This document shows, piece after piece, positions 8,749 through 18,521 of a stretch of DNA of 64,000 bases. Under the pieces are notes generated by a model that saw only the letters and a program-made list of their open reading frames with translations, ran no database searches and was not told where the DNA came from. Both the position numbers and the translations under genes were made by a program. Each line of letters starts with the position of its first letter. The stretch's first letter is position 1. The DNA is from Nitrogeniibacter mangrovi (GTDB lineage: Bacteria > Pseudomonadota > Gammaproteobacteria > Burkholderiales > Rhodocyclaceae): NCBI RefSeq assembly GCF_010983895.1, contig NZ_CP048836.1, positions 1,674,001 to 1,738,000 of the forward strand. Reading direction: 5' to 3'.

Positions 8749-9613
8749 GCGTCGCACCGAGTCGCCGCGCCCTGCGCGCCCGGCGCCGTCTCGGGCAGCT
8801 GCTGGGCCGCCGTGGCGCCGCCGTGGCGGGTGGGCCCGCGGTGCATGCGATGGGGCTGGTGTTTCCGGGCGTGGTGGGGCTGGCGGCGGGCTTCGACCTG
8901 CGCGGCCGGTTGCGCCGCCGGGCGCGAGCGCTCGGCCTGGCGGCCATCGAGGCGGGCACCCTGCATGCCGGCGCGCCCGCGCTGCGGCGCCTGGCGCGCG
9001 GCGCGGCGAGCGTGCCGTGCGGGATCAGCCTCGGCAAGCGGCCGGGGACACCGTGGGCCGCGGCCGGCGCCGAGCTGGCGCGGGTGCTCGACGGCTGTCA
9101 TCGCCTGGCCGACTATGTGGTGCTCAATCCGGGGCGGGAGCGCCCGTCGCCGCCGGTTTTTGCCCGCGTCGTGGCCGAACTCTCGGCGCACCGGACGGCG
9201 CTGGCGCGCCGCGGCGGCCGGCGCCTGGCGCTGGCGGTCAAGCTGCCGCCGGCCTGGCTGCGGGGCGCTCAGGGGATCGAGCCGGCCCACCTCATGGCCG
9301 CCGCCGGCGCCGATGCGCTGCTGGTCTCGGCCGAGGGCATGAGCGAGCCCGAGGCCCGCGCCGTGTTGCGTCGGCTGGATGCGGTACTGGGCCATCGCCT
9401 CTGCCTGATCAGCGTGGGGGCATCGACTGTCCGGCGACGGTCCGGGGGCGCTTGCGTGCCGGCGCCCGTTTGCTGCAGGTGCACCGGGTCATGGCGGCGC
9501 GGGGGCCGGCCGTCGTCGCCCGGCTGGGGCGCGGGTCGAGGTCATGGCGAGGTGCCCGCGGACAGGCCCTGCCGGTGCGTTTCGGTTCAAGTCGGGCGGC
9601 GCGGATGACGTAA
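8745..9613 (+). pseudogene. divergent dihydroorotate dehydrogenase-like flavoprotein, apparent frameshift
   Basis: Related to class 2 dihydroorotate dehydrogenases: MGLVFPGVVGLAAGFD, EAGTLHAG, GISLGKR, LAVKLPP and, after a break, VGGIDCP...AGARLLQVHRVMAARGP. The first frame runs to LISVG at about 9420; the C-terminal FMN-site sequence continues in another frame to 9613. One extra G in the G-run at about 9416-9421 would join them. The usual catalytic NxSSPNT loop is replaced by NPGRERPSPP, so the catalytic serine motif is not recognisable and orotate formation is doubtful. It overlaps the SerC-like gene by four bases, so both belong to the pqqADE-linked transcription unit. Confidence 0.72.
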
Positions 9614-9647
9614 TCCGGGGAAATCGGTTCGCGCAGAGGGAGCGAAT

Positions 9648-12600
9648 TTGAACGGAAGGCGCGTGTCGACGCTGCTGGCCATCGCCATCATCCAGTTGCT
9701 GGCGGGCACGGTGGCCTATGCCTTCGCCGGTCCGGTGCCGGGCGAGGTGTCCTTCATGCCAGCCGTGGCGGTGGCGCTTTATGCCTGCCTGCGTTACGGC
9801 CATGCGGCGGTGCCTGGCGCCTTCCTGGCGGCCTTGGTGCCGGCGTTGCTGTGGGACCGCGGGTTCGATGCCTTGCCTCCGGCCTCGTGGTGGGTGGCCG
9901 AGGGAGGGCTGGCCGTGGTGGCGGCCTTGCAGGCTGCCGCCGGCGCTTGGCTCGTCCGGCGCTATGTGTCCGGCTGGCAGACCCTGATGCGCCCGCTCGA
10001 CGGGATACGCCTGCTGGCAGCAGCGGTGTGCCTGGGAACCCTGCCGTGGGCGCTGACCCGAACCGGCCTGCGCGTGCTCTGGCCGGAGGCCGGCGTGAGC
10101 GAAACCGGCGTGTTCTTCGCCGCCTGGCTGGCGCAGATGATCGGCATGGCGGCGATCTTGCCGATTGCGTTCGTGCTGGGCTTCCGGGCCACGGCCCTGT
10201 GGCGCTCGCGGGTGACCACCCTGGCGCTGCCGGCGATGGCGATCGTGGTGCTGGTGCTCGGTGCGCACCAGTTCGCCCTGCAAGTGGAGGCGAACCAGAA
10301 CGAGGATCGCTTCTCGAAGGCGGCCGGCGCGATCGCGATGGGGCTCAATCGGGCCATTCAGGAACATCTTGGCACGGCGGTGTCCACCCGCCGTTTCGTT
10401 GAGGCGGCGGCGCCGATGACGCGCGCGGCCTTCGACCATTTCGCGCTGCCCCTGCTGCCGACCCGTGAGGGTCTGCGTGCGATTGCCTGGGCGCCCCGTG
10501 TGGCCGGCGACGAGCGCGCCGCGTTCGAGCGGGCGGCCCGGGCCGCGGGGGAGGCGGGTTTCGCGATGCGTGACTGGAACGGGCACGGTGCGCTGCGCCC
10601 GGCCGCCTCGCGAGCGTTCCATTTTCCGCTGCGCTATGTGGTGCCCCGGGTGGGGGCCGACGAGTTGCTGGGCTTCGATCTGGCTTCCGAACCGATCCGC
10701 CGGAGCGCGCTCGAGCAGGTGCTGCGCACCGGACAGCCGGTGGTCAGCGAGCCGGTCAGGCTGGTCGGGGCGGCGGGGGCGATCGGGGTCCTCGCCTTTG
10801 CGCCGGTGCATGGCCGCCACGCGGCCAGCGATGGCCATGGTGAGGGCATCACCGGTGTGGTCGTCAGCAAGATCGGCGTCGGCAACCTGATCGCTGCGGT
10901 GCTGGCACAGACCGCATCCGAGGGCCTGGCGGTGCGCCTGGAGGATGCCACGGGCGGCGAGCCGACCCCCGTGCTCTATGCTTCCTCGCCTCATGCGGGT
11001 GCGGGGGCGATGTCCCGCACGGTCGATCTGCGGGTCGAGAACCGGCGCTGGCAGCTGACGGTCACCGCCTTGCCCGGTTTCGTGGCCGTCGGCAGCCGGG
11101 TCGTCATGTGGCTGGTCATGGTCGGCACCTTCGTGCTCGTGGTGCTCATGGACGGTTATCTGCTGACCGTCAGCGGCCAGCGCGCGGCGGTGCAGATGGA
11201 GGTGGAAGAGCGCACCGCGCAGTTGCGGGTGGAGGTGGCCCGGCGCGAGGCGGCGGCCATCTCGCTGCGCCACAGCGAGTCGCGCATGCGTGGCGTGTTC
11301 GATACGGTCATCGACGGGCTGATCATCATCGACGACAAGGGCATCATCGACGCCTTCAACCCCGCCGCGGAGCGCATCTTCGGCTGGCGCGCGGACGAGG
11401 TCATCGGCCGGAACGTGCGCGTGCTCATGCCCGAGCCCTATCACGGCCAGCATGATGGCTACCTCGCCGACTACCATCGCACCGGACGGCGCAAGATCAT
11501 CGGCATCGGCCGCACGGTGGAAGGCAAGCGCAAGGACGGCAGCGTGTTTCCCCTCGATCTGGCGGTGACACCCTTTCATCTCGATGCGGGGGTGATGTTC
11601 GTCGGGGTCACCCGGGATGCGAGCGACCGGGTCGCATCGGCGGCACAGATCAAGACCTTCAACGCCCAGTTGCGGGACATGGTGGTCGCACTCGAGCAGC
11701 GCGACCGCGCGCTCACCGAACTGACCCGGGTCAATGAGGAACTGATGGCCTGCAACGACCGCCAGGAGGCGGCCGGCGTCATCCGGCGCGGCATGCAGGC
11801 GCTGTTTCCCGGCAGTTCGGGCATGCTGGCGGTCAGCGGCGGTGCTTCGTCTCCGGAGCACCTCCACGCGCTGGTCCAGTGGGGGGGTGCCGACCCGCTG
11901 GATGCCGGGTTCGGGCGCCACGATTGCCGGGCGCTGCAGCAGGGACGCGTGCATCGGGTGGGGCGCGACGGCAGTCCGTTGCGCTGTCCTCACGTGGACG
12001 AGACCTTCGGCGACTACGTGTGCCTGCCGCTGGTGGCCCAGGGACAGGTGCAGGGGCTCATCACCATCGATCAGCCGGCCATGGACGAGGCCGAAGCCGA
12101 GGAGCGGCGTCGCCTGCTCGATACCGTGGGCGAGAGCATCAAGCTGTCGCTGTCCAATCTCGCCCTGCGCGACATGCTCCGTGAGCAGGTCGTGCGCGAT
12201 CCGCTGACGCGCCTCTACAACCGTCGCTACCTGGAGGAGGCGCTCGAGAGGGAAGTGGCGCGAGCGCGGCGCGAGGGCGGCAGCATGGGCTGCGCTGTGA
12301 TCGACCTGGATCACTTCAAGGCGGTGAACGACTCCCACGGCCACGATGTCGGCGATTCGGTGCTGCGCGCCCTGGCCGATCTGCTCAAGGGCTGGTTCCG
12401 CAGTTCGGACATCGTGTGCCGATTCGGCGGCGAGGAATTCGTGGTGATCTTTCCATCGCCGGACCCGGCCGCGACCCGCGAGCGTCTCGAGGCGCTACAG
12501 CAAGCCTTCTTCCGCTGCCGCTTCAACAGTGGCGCGGCCTCGTTCTCGGGGCAGACCTTCTCGGTCGGCCTGGCGGTGGTGGCGGGCGAGGCGCTGGCCG

Positions 12601-12713
12601 CCGAGCCCCTGCTCAAGGCGGCGGACGAGGCCTTGTACGAGGCCAAGGCGGCGGGGCGCAACCGGGTGGTGCTCAAGGATCCGACCCGGGACGACCCGGC
12701 GGTGGGCGCCTGA
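9648..12713 (+). CDS. membrane diguanylate cyclase (MASE1-CHASE-PAS-GAF-GGDEF)
   Basis: A 1021-residue inner-membrane signalling protein predicted to make c-di-GMP. The order is a multi-span MASE1-like N-terminus (residues 1-210), an extracytoplasmic CHASE-like domain ending at a membrane helix near 485-510, a PAS domain (about 540-660; RMRGVFDTVIDGLIIIDDKG), a GAF-like region (700-830), and a GGDEF domain with GGEEF at 927-931. RSSD sits five residues before it, the inhibitory I-site, so product inhibition is likely. The TTG start at 9648 is chosen because AGGGAG (9637-9642) precedes it; a GTG at 9663 is the alternative. Ligand unknown. Confidence 0.88.
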   Translation: MNGRRVSTLLAIAIIQLLAGTVAYAFAGPVPGEVSFMPAVAVALYACLRYGHAAVPGAFLAALVPALLWDRGFDALPPASWWVAEGGLAVVAALQAAAGAWLVRRYVSGWQTLMRPLDGIRLLAAAVCLGTLPWALTRTGLRVLWPEAGVSETGVFFAAWLAQMIGMAAILPIAFVLGFRATALWRSRVTTLALPAMAIVVLVLGAHQFALQVEANQNEDRFSKAAGAIAMGLNRAIQEHLGTAVSTRRFVEAAAPMTRAAFDHFALPLLPTREGLRAIAWAPRVAGDERAAFERAARAAGEAGFAMRDWNGHGALRPAASRAFHFPLRYVVPRVGADELLGFDLASEPIRRSALEQVLRTGQPVVSEPVRLVGAAGAIGVLAFAPVHGRHAASDGHGEGITGVVVSKIGVGNLIAAVLAQTASEGLAVRLEDATGGEPTPVLYASSPHAGAGAMSRTVDLRVENRRWQLTVTALPGFVAVGSRVVMWLVMVGTFVLVVLMDGYLLTVSGQRAAVQMEVEERTAQLRVEVARREAAAISLRHSESRMRGVFDTVIDGLIIIDDKGIIDAFNPAAERIFGWRADEVIGRNVRVLMPEPYHGQHDGYLADYHRTGRRKIIGIGRTVEGKRKDGSVFPLDLAVTPFHLDAGVMFVGVTRDASDRVASAAQIKTFNAQLRDMVVALEQRDRALTELTRVNEELMACNDRQEAAGVIRRGMQALFPGSSGMLAVSGGASSPEHLHALVQWGGADPLDAGFGRHDCRALQQGRVHRVGRDGSPLRCPHVDETFGDYVCLPLVAQGQVQGLITIDQPAMDEAEAEERRRLLDTVGESIKLSLSNLALRDMLREQVVRDPLTRLYNRRYLEEALEREVARARREGGSMGCAVIDLDHFKAVNDSHGHDVGDSVLRALADLLKGWFRSSDIVCRFGGEEFVVIFPSPDPAATRERLEALQQAFFRCRFNSGAASFSGQTFSVGLAVVAGEALAAEPLLKAADEALYEAKAAGRNRVVLKDPTRDDPAVGA

Positions 12714-12827
12714 GCCGTCGGTCGCGCGCGCCGGTCGGCGCGGGTTTGCCGCGTCCGGCCTGCGCGGTATAGTCCGCAGTCCGCCGCGCTTGCCGGCGCC
12801 CGTGTCCCTGTCCCGTTCCGTACCGCC

Positions 12828-13919
12828 ATGCCCCTGCCCCAGTTCGACCCCGCCCAGTACGACCGCCAGCTCGCCGACAAGGTGGCGCGCTATCGCGCCG
12901 ATTTCGCCGCGCTGGCCATGCCCGAGCCCGAGGTCTTCGCCTCCGCGCCGCTGGGCTATCGCCTCCGCGCGGAATTCCGCATGTGGCATGTGGGCGATCG
13001 GGTGCATTACGCCATGTTCGATCCGGCCGAGCCGAAACGGCCGGTGCTGATCGAGGCCTTTGCGCCCGCAGCGGCGCCGATCGCCCGGGTGATGACGCCC
13101 CTGCGCGAACGGCTCGACGCCAGCGACGTGCTGCGCCGGCGCCTCTTCCAGGTGGAGTTTCTCGCCACCCTCAGCGGCGAGCTGATGATCAGCCTGGTGT
13201 ATCACCGCCGCCTCGACGCGGACTGGGAGACGGCGGCGCGCGCCCTGGCCGCCGACCTGGGGGCGGTGGTGATCGGCCGCAGCCGGGGCCAGAAGGTGGT
13301 GCTCGAGCGCGACTGGCTCATCGAAGCCTTCGAGCTCGACGGGCGCATGCTGCGCTACCGGCAGATCGAGGGCAGCTTCACCCAGCCCAACGGCGGCGTG
13401 AACCGCCACATGCTGAGCTGGGCGCGGCGGCAGGCGGCAGGATTCGGCGGCGACCTGCTCGAACTGTATTGCGGCAACGGCAACTTCACCGTCGCCCTGG
13501 CGCCGTTGTTCGACAAGGTGCTGGCCACCGAGATGAGCAAGACCTCGGTCGGCGCCGCGCATGTGAACCTCGAGGCCAACGCGGTGGGCAACGTCGCCAT
13601 GGTGCGCATGGCCAGCGAGGAGATCAGCGATGCGCTGGCCGGCGGACGCGACTACCGGCGCATGCGGGGCATCGATCTGCCCGACTACCGCTTCACCACC
13701 CTGTTCGTCGATCCGCCCCGGGGCGGACTCGATGCGGCGACGGTGGCCCTGGCGGGGCGCTTCGACAACGTGCTCTACATCTCCTGCAACCCGGAGACGC
13801 TGCGGCGCGACGTCGGTGCGCTGGCGGGCAGCCACCGCATCGCCGCGGCGGCGGCCTTCGACCAGTTCCCCTATACCCACCATCTCGAATGCGGGATGTG
13901 GCTGACTCGGCGTGCGTGA
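12828..13919 (+). CDS. trmA: tRNA (uracil-5-)-methyltransferase TrmA
   Basis: SAM-dependent enzyme that makes 5-methyluridine at position 54 of tRNA. At 363 residues it has the usual TrmA length without the iron-sulphur N-terminus of RlmD. Visible motifs are QVEFLATLSGE, the SAM loop DLLELYCGNGNFTVAL, FVDPPRGGLD and ISCNPETLRRD, whose Cys is the catalytic nucleophile, and the ending FPYTHHLECGMWLTRR. The ATG at 12828 matches the family N-terminus. It stands alone between two c-di-GMP genes, with no sign of a functional link. Confidence 0.96.
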   Translation: MPLPQFDPAQYDRQLADKVARYRADFAALAMPEPEVFASAPLGYRLRAEFRMWHVGDRVHYAMFDPAEPKRPVLIEAFAPAAAPIARVMTPLRERLDASDVLRRRLFQVEFLATLSGELMISLVYHRRLDADWETAARALAADLGAVVIGRSRGQKVVLERDWLIEAFELDGRMLRYRQIEGSFTQPNGGVNRHMLSWARRQAAGFGGDLLELYCGNGNFTVALAPLFDKVLATEMSKTSVGAAHVNLEANAVGNVAMVRMASEEISDALAGGRDYRRMRGIDLPDYRFTTLFVDPPRGGLDAATVALAGRFDNVLYISCNPETLRRDVGALAGSHRIAAAAAFDQFPYTHHLECGMWLTRRA

Positions 13920-14156
13920 TCCGGTGCCCTGAGCGCGGCGCGCGCGTGCGGTGCGGCATACGAGCACGGTAACGATTCGGTTACACTTTCGTCTTAGCAG
14001 CTGTCTGTATCGCGTGGTGCGCCGCGCAGGGCGCCGCGCGGCCGGATTCCATGGGCCGCACGTGCCACGCGGGCGGCATCAGGGTCATGCGAGCGCAGTG
14101 CGGCGGATGCCCGCCACTGCCCAGAATTGGCGCGGGAGACGCCGGTCCGGAAGCCT

Positions 14157-17100
14157 ATGGACACACGAGTGGAAGTGACTGAAGCGGGCACTGAAATCCC
14201 GGCGGCGGAGCGGCGCAAGCCGGTCTCGCTGATCCCGGATCCGAGCGACGAGGTCGTCACCCGCCTATCACCCGTGGCGTATGCGCTCATCGTCTTCTTC
14301 ATGGTCGTGATCGGCGCCCTGTGGTGGGGGATCGGGCATCAGCTCGACAGCACCCGCGAGAGCGTCGAGCGCAACACGCGCAAGGATCTGTCGAACCTGT
14401 CGCTCGCCTTCGGCGAGCACATCCGCTCGCTCGCGCAGGGGCTCGATCAGACCCTGGTGGGTCTGCGCGAGCACTGGGCGGAAGGGCGCACTGCCTTCGA
14501 GGCGGCCGTGCACCGCTATCGGACCGCGGTCGATCGCGACTACAACATCCAGATTGCGGTCATCGACCGTGACGGCCGCCTCGCGTACAGCAACCTCGAT
14601 CCGAACGTGAAGCCCATTTCCCTGGTGGATCGGGAGCACTTCCGCGTGCATCGGGACAGCGGCCGGGACCGGCTGTTCATCAGCAAGCCGGTGCTCGGCC
14701 GGGTCTCCAAGCGCTGGAGCATCCAGTTCACCCGCCCGATCCTGGGCGCGGGCGGCCAGTTCGACGGCGTCCTGGTGATGTCGGTGACGCCGGACTATTT
14801 TTCCGAGTTCTATCAGCGCATCGGGCTGGGGGCGGATGGCGCCATCAACCTGCAACGCGGCAGTGGCGAGGTGCTGGCCCGGTCGCCACCGCTCGCCGCG
14901 GCGATCGGCACGCGGATCGAGGGCCTGCTGCCTGCGACGGGGGCGGCCAGTGACGGCGCTCTGGTGGCCTTGGTCTCGCCCATCGACAAGGTGCGCCGTC
15001 TGTATGCGGTGCGCAATCTGCCGGACCTGGGGCTGGTCGTCTCGGTCGGCAGGTCGGTCCGGTCCATTGCCGCCGCTTCCGCGCAAGAGCGCAACACGCT
15101 GACGCTGGTCGGGGCCGGCGCGACGATCGCGATCCTCGCGTTCGCCATCAGCGTCCTCGGGTCGCTGGCGAACCGGAGCCGTGCCGCGCGCCGGATGGCC
15201 CGTGCGCGCGAGCGCGATCGCGTCCTGCTCACCGCGCTCGAGGCGGCGCCCAGCGGTATCGTCGTCACCGATGCGGAGGTGAACATCCAGTGGGCGAATC
15301 CGGCCTTCGAACGGCTCACCGGCTATTCGATCGACGAGGCGATCGGGGCCAAGCCCGCCGAGCTGGTCAAGTCCGGGCAGCAGGGGCCGGCTTTCTACGA
15401 GCGCATGTGGGCCGCGCTCCGCTCCGGGCTCGTCTGGGGGGGCGAACTGGTCAACCGGCGCAAGGATGGCTCCCTGTACGACGAGGAACTGGTCATCGCG
15501 CCGGTGCGCAACGAGCAGGGACAGACGACCCATTTCGTCGGTATCAAGCAGGACGTGACCGATCGCAAGCGCGCCGAGCGCGAGCTTGCGGTGCACAGCG
15601 AGCGCAACGAGATGCTGCTGCGCATGGCCACCGACGGGATCTACATCGTCGACGAGGGCGGGCGCATCGTGGAGGCCAACGAGGCCTGTTCGCGGATGCT
15701 CGGCTACACACGCGAGCAGTTGCTGTCGATGACCGTGTTCGACCTCGACAGCGAGCGGGACCACGACACCATCCGGAGCATCATCCGTGAACTGTTCGAC
15801 GGCACCCGCGAGCGGCTCGACTTTGACACCCGCCACCGCGCGGCCGATGGCCGCCTGGTCGACGTGGAGGTGAGCGCCGGACGGGTGACGGTGGGCGAGG
15901 GGGCGTTGCTGTATACCTCGGTGCGCGACATCACCGAACGCAAGCGGCTGGTCGCCGCGCTGGCCGAGACCGAGCAGCTGTGGAAGTTCGCGCTCGACGG
16001 CTCGGGTGTCGGCGTGTACGACTGGAACCTGCTGAGCGGCGAGGTGGCGTTCTCGGAGACCGCCAACGCGCTGCTCGGCATCGAGCCCGACGACCCGGTG
16101 AACCGCATCGAAGCCTGGGAGGCGCGCGTCCATCCGCTCGACGCCCCTCAGCGCCGGCAGGCCCTCGAGGCGCTCATGCGGGGTGAGACACCGAGCTACC
16201 TGTGCGAGTACCGTTACCGCATCCCGTCGGGGCACTGGAAGTGGATCCTCTCGCGTGGCGCGGTGATCCGGCGCACCGAGGACGGTGCCCCGGCGCGCAT
16301 GGTCGGCACCTTCGCCGACATCGACGCCGACAAGCGCAAGCGCGAGCAGGCGGCCCTGCGCACCCGGGTGATGGAGACCCTGACCCGGGGCGGCAGCCTT
16401 GGCGACATCCTGGCGCTGACCCTCACCGGGCTGGAACGCAACAATTTCGGGCTCGTGTTCGCCATGCTCATGAACGACGGCGACCACCGGCTGCGTGTGG
16501 TCCGGGTCTCCGAGATGGGCCACGATCGCCTCGCCGATCGCGTGTTCACGTATACGGGCCAGATCGTCTCGGCCGGGAGCGGCTTGTGTCTGGGCGAGCT
16601 GATCGACGGCGGTGGCGTCGGCGGCCCGTTCTGGCAAAGCCTGGAGCACATGGGCGAGGGCGTCGGCCTGGTGCCGTGCTGGTCGGAGCCGGTGTGTCCG
16701 CGCTCGGAGCGGGCCGAAGGCGTGCTGGTGGCGTTCGGCGAGCAGGGGCAACGCTTCGTGCCGCCGGACCTGCCCGAACTGCAGCAGAACGCGGCGCTCA
16801 TCGCCATCGCCATCGACCGCAAGCAGTCGGACGAGGCCCTGCGCCTGGCGGCGTCGGTGTACGAGGCGAGCAGCGAGGCGGTGCTGGTCGTGGATCCGGA
16901 CAACCGGATCGTGGCCGTCAATCCGGCATTCACCGAGACCACCGGCTACACCCTCGACGAGGTGATCGGCCAGGATCCGAAGGTGCTGGCCTCGGGCCGC
17001 CACGACGCGAGCTTCTACCGCGAGATGTGGCAGTCGATCGTGACCACCGGCAGCTGGCGTGGCGAACTGTGGAACCGACGCAAGAACGGCGACGAATACG

Positions 17101-18512
17101 TCGAGTGGGTGAGCATCAATACCGTGCTCGACGAGGCCGGCGAGGTGCAGCGCCGGGTGGCGGTGTTCTCCGACGTGTCCGAACGCAAGGCGGCCGAGGA
17201 GATGGTGTGGCGCAAGGCCAATTACGACAGCCTCACCGGCCTGCCCAATCGCCAGCTGTTCCTCGATCGGGTCGAGCAGGCGCTGGTGAAGGCGGAGCGC
17301 GATCACGAGGTGGTGGCCCTGCTGTTCATCGACCTGGACCACTTCAAGGACGTGAACGACACCCTCGGGCATGAGGCCGGCGACCGCATGTTGCAGGAAG
17401 CGGCACGCCGCATTCGTGCCTGCGTGCGCCAGTCCGACACCGTGGCGCGCCTGGGCGGCGATGAATTCACCGTGCTGCTCACCGCCATGGACAACTCGGT
17501 CGTGGTCGAGCGGGTGGTGCAGAGCATCACCGAGCGGCTGGCCGAGCCGTTCGGCCTGGGCGCCGAATCCGCGTACGTGTCCGCCAGCGTCGGCATCACC
17601 CTGTACCCGCAGGACGGGCAGACGGTGCAGATGCTGTTCAAGCAGGCGGACCAGGCCATGTATGCCGCCAAGGCGGCCGGGTGCAACGGCTATTCCTGGT
17701 TCACGCCGGCCATGCAGCGCGCCGCGGAGCTGCGCCACGACCTGGCCAAGGACATGCGCGTCGCCCTGGCCGAGGGGCAGTTCGAGCTCTACTACCAGCC
17801 GATCATGGCGCTGGCCGGCGGCCGGGTGGACAAGGCCGAGGCGCTGATCCGCTGGCATCACCCGGTGCGCGGCCAGATCGCGCCGGCGGTGTTCATTCCC
17901 ATCGCCGAGGACACCGGCCTCATCAACGACATCGGCGCCTGGGTGTTCGCGGAGGCGATCCGCACCGCCGCGCGCTGGAACGCCGGTTGTCGCGATGGCG
18001 CGCCCGCCCGGCTGGCGCTGTCGGTCAACAAATCGCCGCGGGAGTTCATGGGCACCCAGGCCGACGAGGCCTGGGTCGGGCGCCTCGAGGCCGCCGGGTT
18101 GCCGCCCGGCGCGCTCATCGTCGAGATCACCGAAGGACTGCTGCTGGACGATCGTGCCGAGGTCACCGACAAGCTGCAGCGCTTCCGGTCCATGGGCCTC
18201 CAGCTGGCGCTCGACGACTTCGGGACCGGCTACTCGGCCATGTCCTACCTGCAGCGCTACGACATCGACTTCCTCAAGATCGATCGCGCCTTCGTGAAGC
18301 ATCTGGCGAACTCGGAGCGGGACCGCGCCATCGCCGAGGCGGTGATCGCGATGGCGCACAAGCTGGGCATCCAGGTGGTGGCCGAAGGAGTCGAGGATGC
18401 CGCGCAGCAGGCGATCCTGGCGAACGCCGGCTGTGACTTCGTGCAGGGCTTCCTGTGCGCGCCGCCGCTGCCGGCCGCGCAGTTCGAGGCGCGCTTCCTG
18501 GCCGAGGCCTGA
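14157..18512 (+). CDS. membrane GGDEF-EAL c-di-GMP protein with Cache, multiple PAS and GAF domains
   Basis: About 1451 residues. A membrane helix (near 38-60), a periplasmic double-Cache-type sensor (LSLAFGEHIRSLAQGLDQTL...), a second helix near 325-345, then several PAS/PAC units (about 360-480, 490-600, 610-720 and, after a GAF-like part at 730-880, another at 890-1010). GGDEF is intact at 1100-1104 with an I-site RQSD five residues before it. The EAL domain is intact, with EALIRW from 1228 and DDFGTGYSAMSYL. It may therefore both make and degrade c-di-GMP. The ATG at 14157 is preferred; an in-frame TTG at 14127 is possible. It ends nine bases before the convergent gene. Confidence 0.9.
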   Translation: MDTRVEVTEAGTEIPAAERRKPVSLIPDPSDEVVTRLSPVAYALIVFFMVVIGALWWGIGHQLDSTRESVERNTRKDLSNLSLAFGEHIRSLAQGLDQTLVGLREHWAEGRTAFEAAVHRYRTAVDRDYNIQIAVIDRDGRLAYSNLDPNVKPISLVDREHFRVHRDSGRDRLFISKPVLGRVSKRWSIQFTRPILGAGGQFDGVLVMSVTPDYFSEFYQRIGLGADGAINLQRGSGEVLARSPPLAAAIGTRIEGLLPATGAASDGALVALVSPIDKVRRLYAVRNLPDLGLVVSVGRSVRSIAAASAQERNTLTLVGAGATIAILAFAISVLGSLANRSRAARRMARARERDRVLLTALEAAPSGIVVTDAEVNIQWANPAFERLTGYSIDEAIGAKPAELVKSGQQGPAFYERMWAALRSGLVWGGELVNRRKDGSLYDEELVIAPVRNEQGQTTHFVGIKQDVTDRKRAERELAVHSERNEMLLRMATDGIYIVDEGGRIVEANEACSRMLGYTREQLLSMTVFDLDSERDHDTIRSIIRELFDGTRERLDFDTRHRAADGRLVDVEVSAGRVTVGEGALLYTSVRDITERKRLVAALAETEQLWKFALDGSGVGVYDWNLLSGEVAFSETANALLGIEPDDPVNRIEAWEARVHPLDAPQRRQALEALMRGETPSYLCEYRYRIPSGHWKWILSRGAVIRRTEDGAPARMVGTFADIDADKRKREQAALRTRVMETLTRGGSLGDILALTLTGLERNNFGLVFAMLMNDGDHRLRVVRVSEMGHDRLADRVFTYTGQIVSAGSGLCLGELIDGGGVGGPFWQSLEHMGEGVGLVPCWSEPVCPRSERAEGVLVAFGEQGQRFVPPDLPELQQNAALIAIAIDRKQSDEALRLAASVYEASSEAVLVVDPDNRIVAVNPAFTETTGYTLDEVIGQDPKVLASGRHDASFYREMWQSIVTTGSWRGELWNRRKNGDEYVEWVSINTVLDEAGEVQRRVAVFSDVSERKAAEEMVWRKANYDSLTGLPNRQLFLDRVEQALVKAERDHEVVALLFIDLDHFKDVNDTLGHEAGDRMLQEAARRIRACVRQSDTVARLGGDEFTVLLTAMDNSVVVERVVQSITERLAEPFGLGAESAYVSASVGITLYPQDGQTVQMLFKQADQAMYAAKAAGCNGYSWFTPAMQRAAELRHDLAKDMRVALAEGQFELYYQPIMALAGGRVDKAEALIRWHHPVRGQIAPAVFIPIAEDTGLINDIGAWVFAEAIRTAARWNAGCRDGAPARLALSVNKSPREFMGTQADEAWVGRLEAAGLPPGALIVEITEGLLLDDRAEVTDKLQRFRSMGLQLALDDFGTGYSAMSYLQRYDIDFLKIDRAFVKHLANSERDRAIAEAVIAMAHKLGIQVVAEGVEDAAQQAILANAGCDFVQGFLCAPPLPAAQFEARFLAEA

Positions 18513-18521
18513 GCGCGGCGC

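Noticed and set aside
9489-12344. Long open frame on the minus strand opposite the diguanylate cyclase
   Set aside because: High-GC mirror frame rich in Arg, His, Gln and Pro; the plus-strand frame has clear MASE1, PAS and GGDEF sequence.
14268-18359. 1363-codon open frame on the minus strand
   Set aside because: Compositional shadow of the GGDEF-EAL gene; no domain recognisable.
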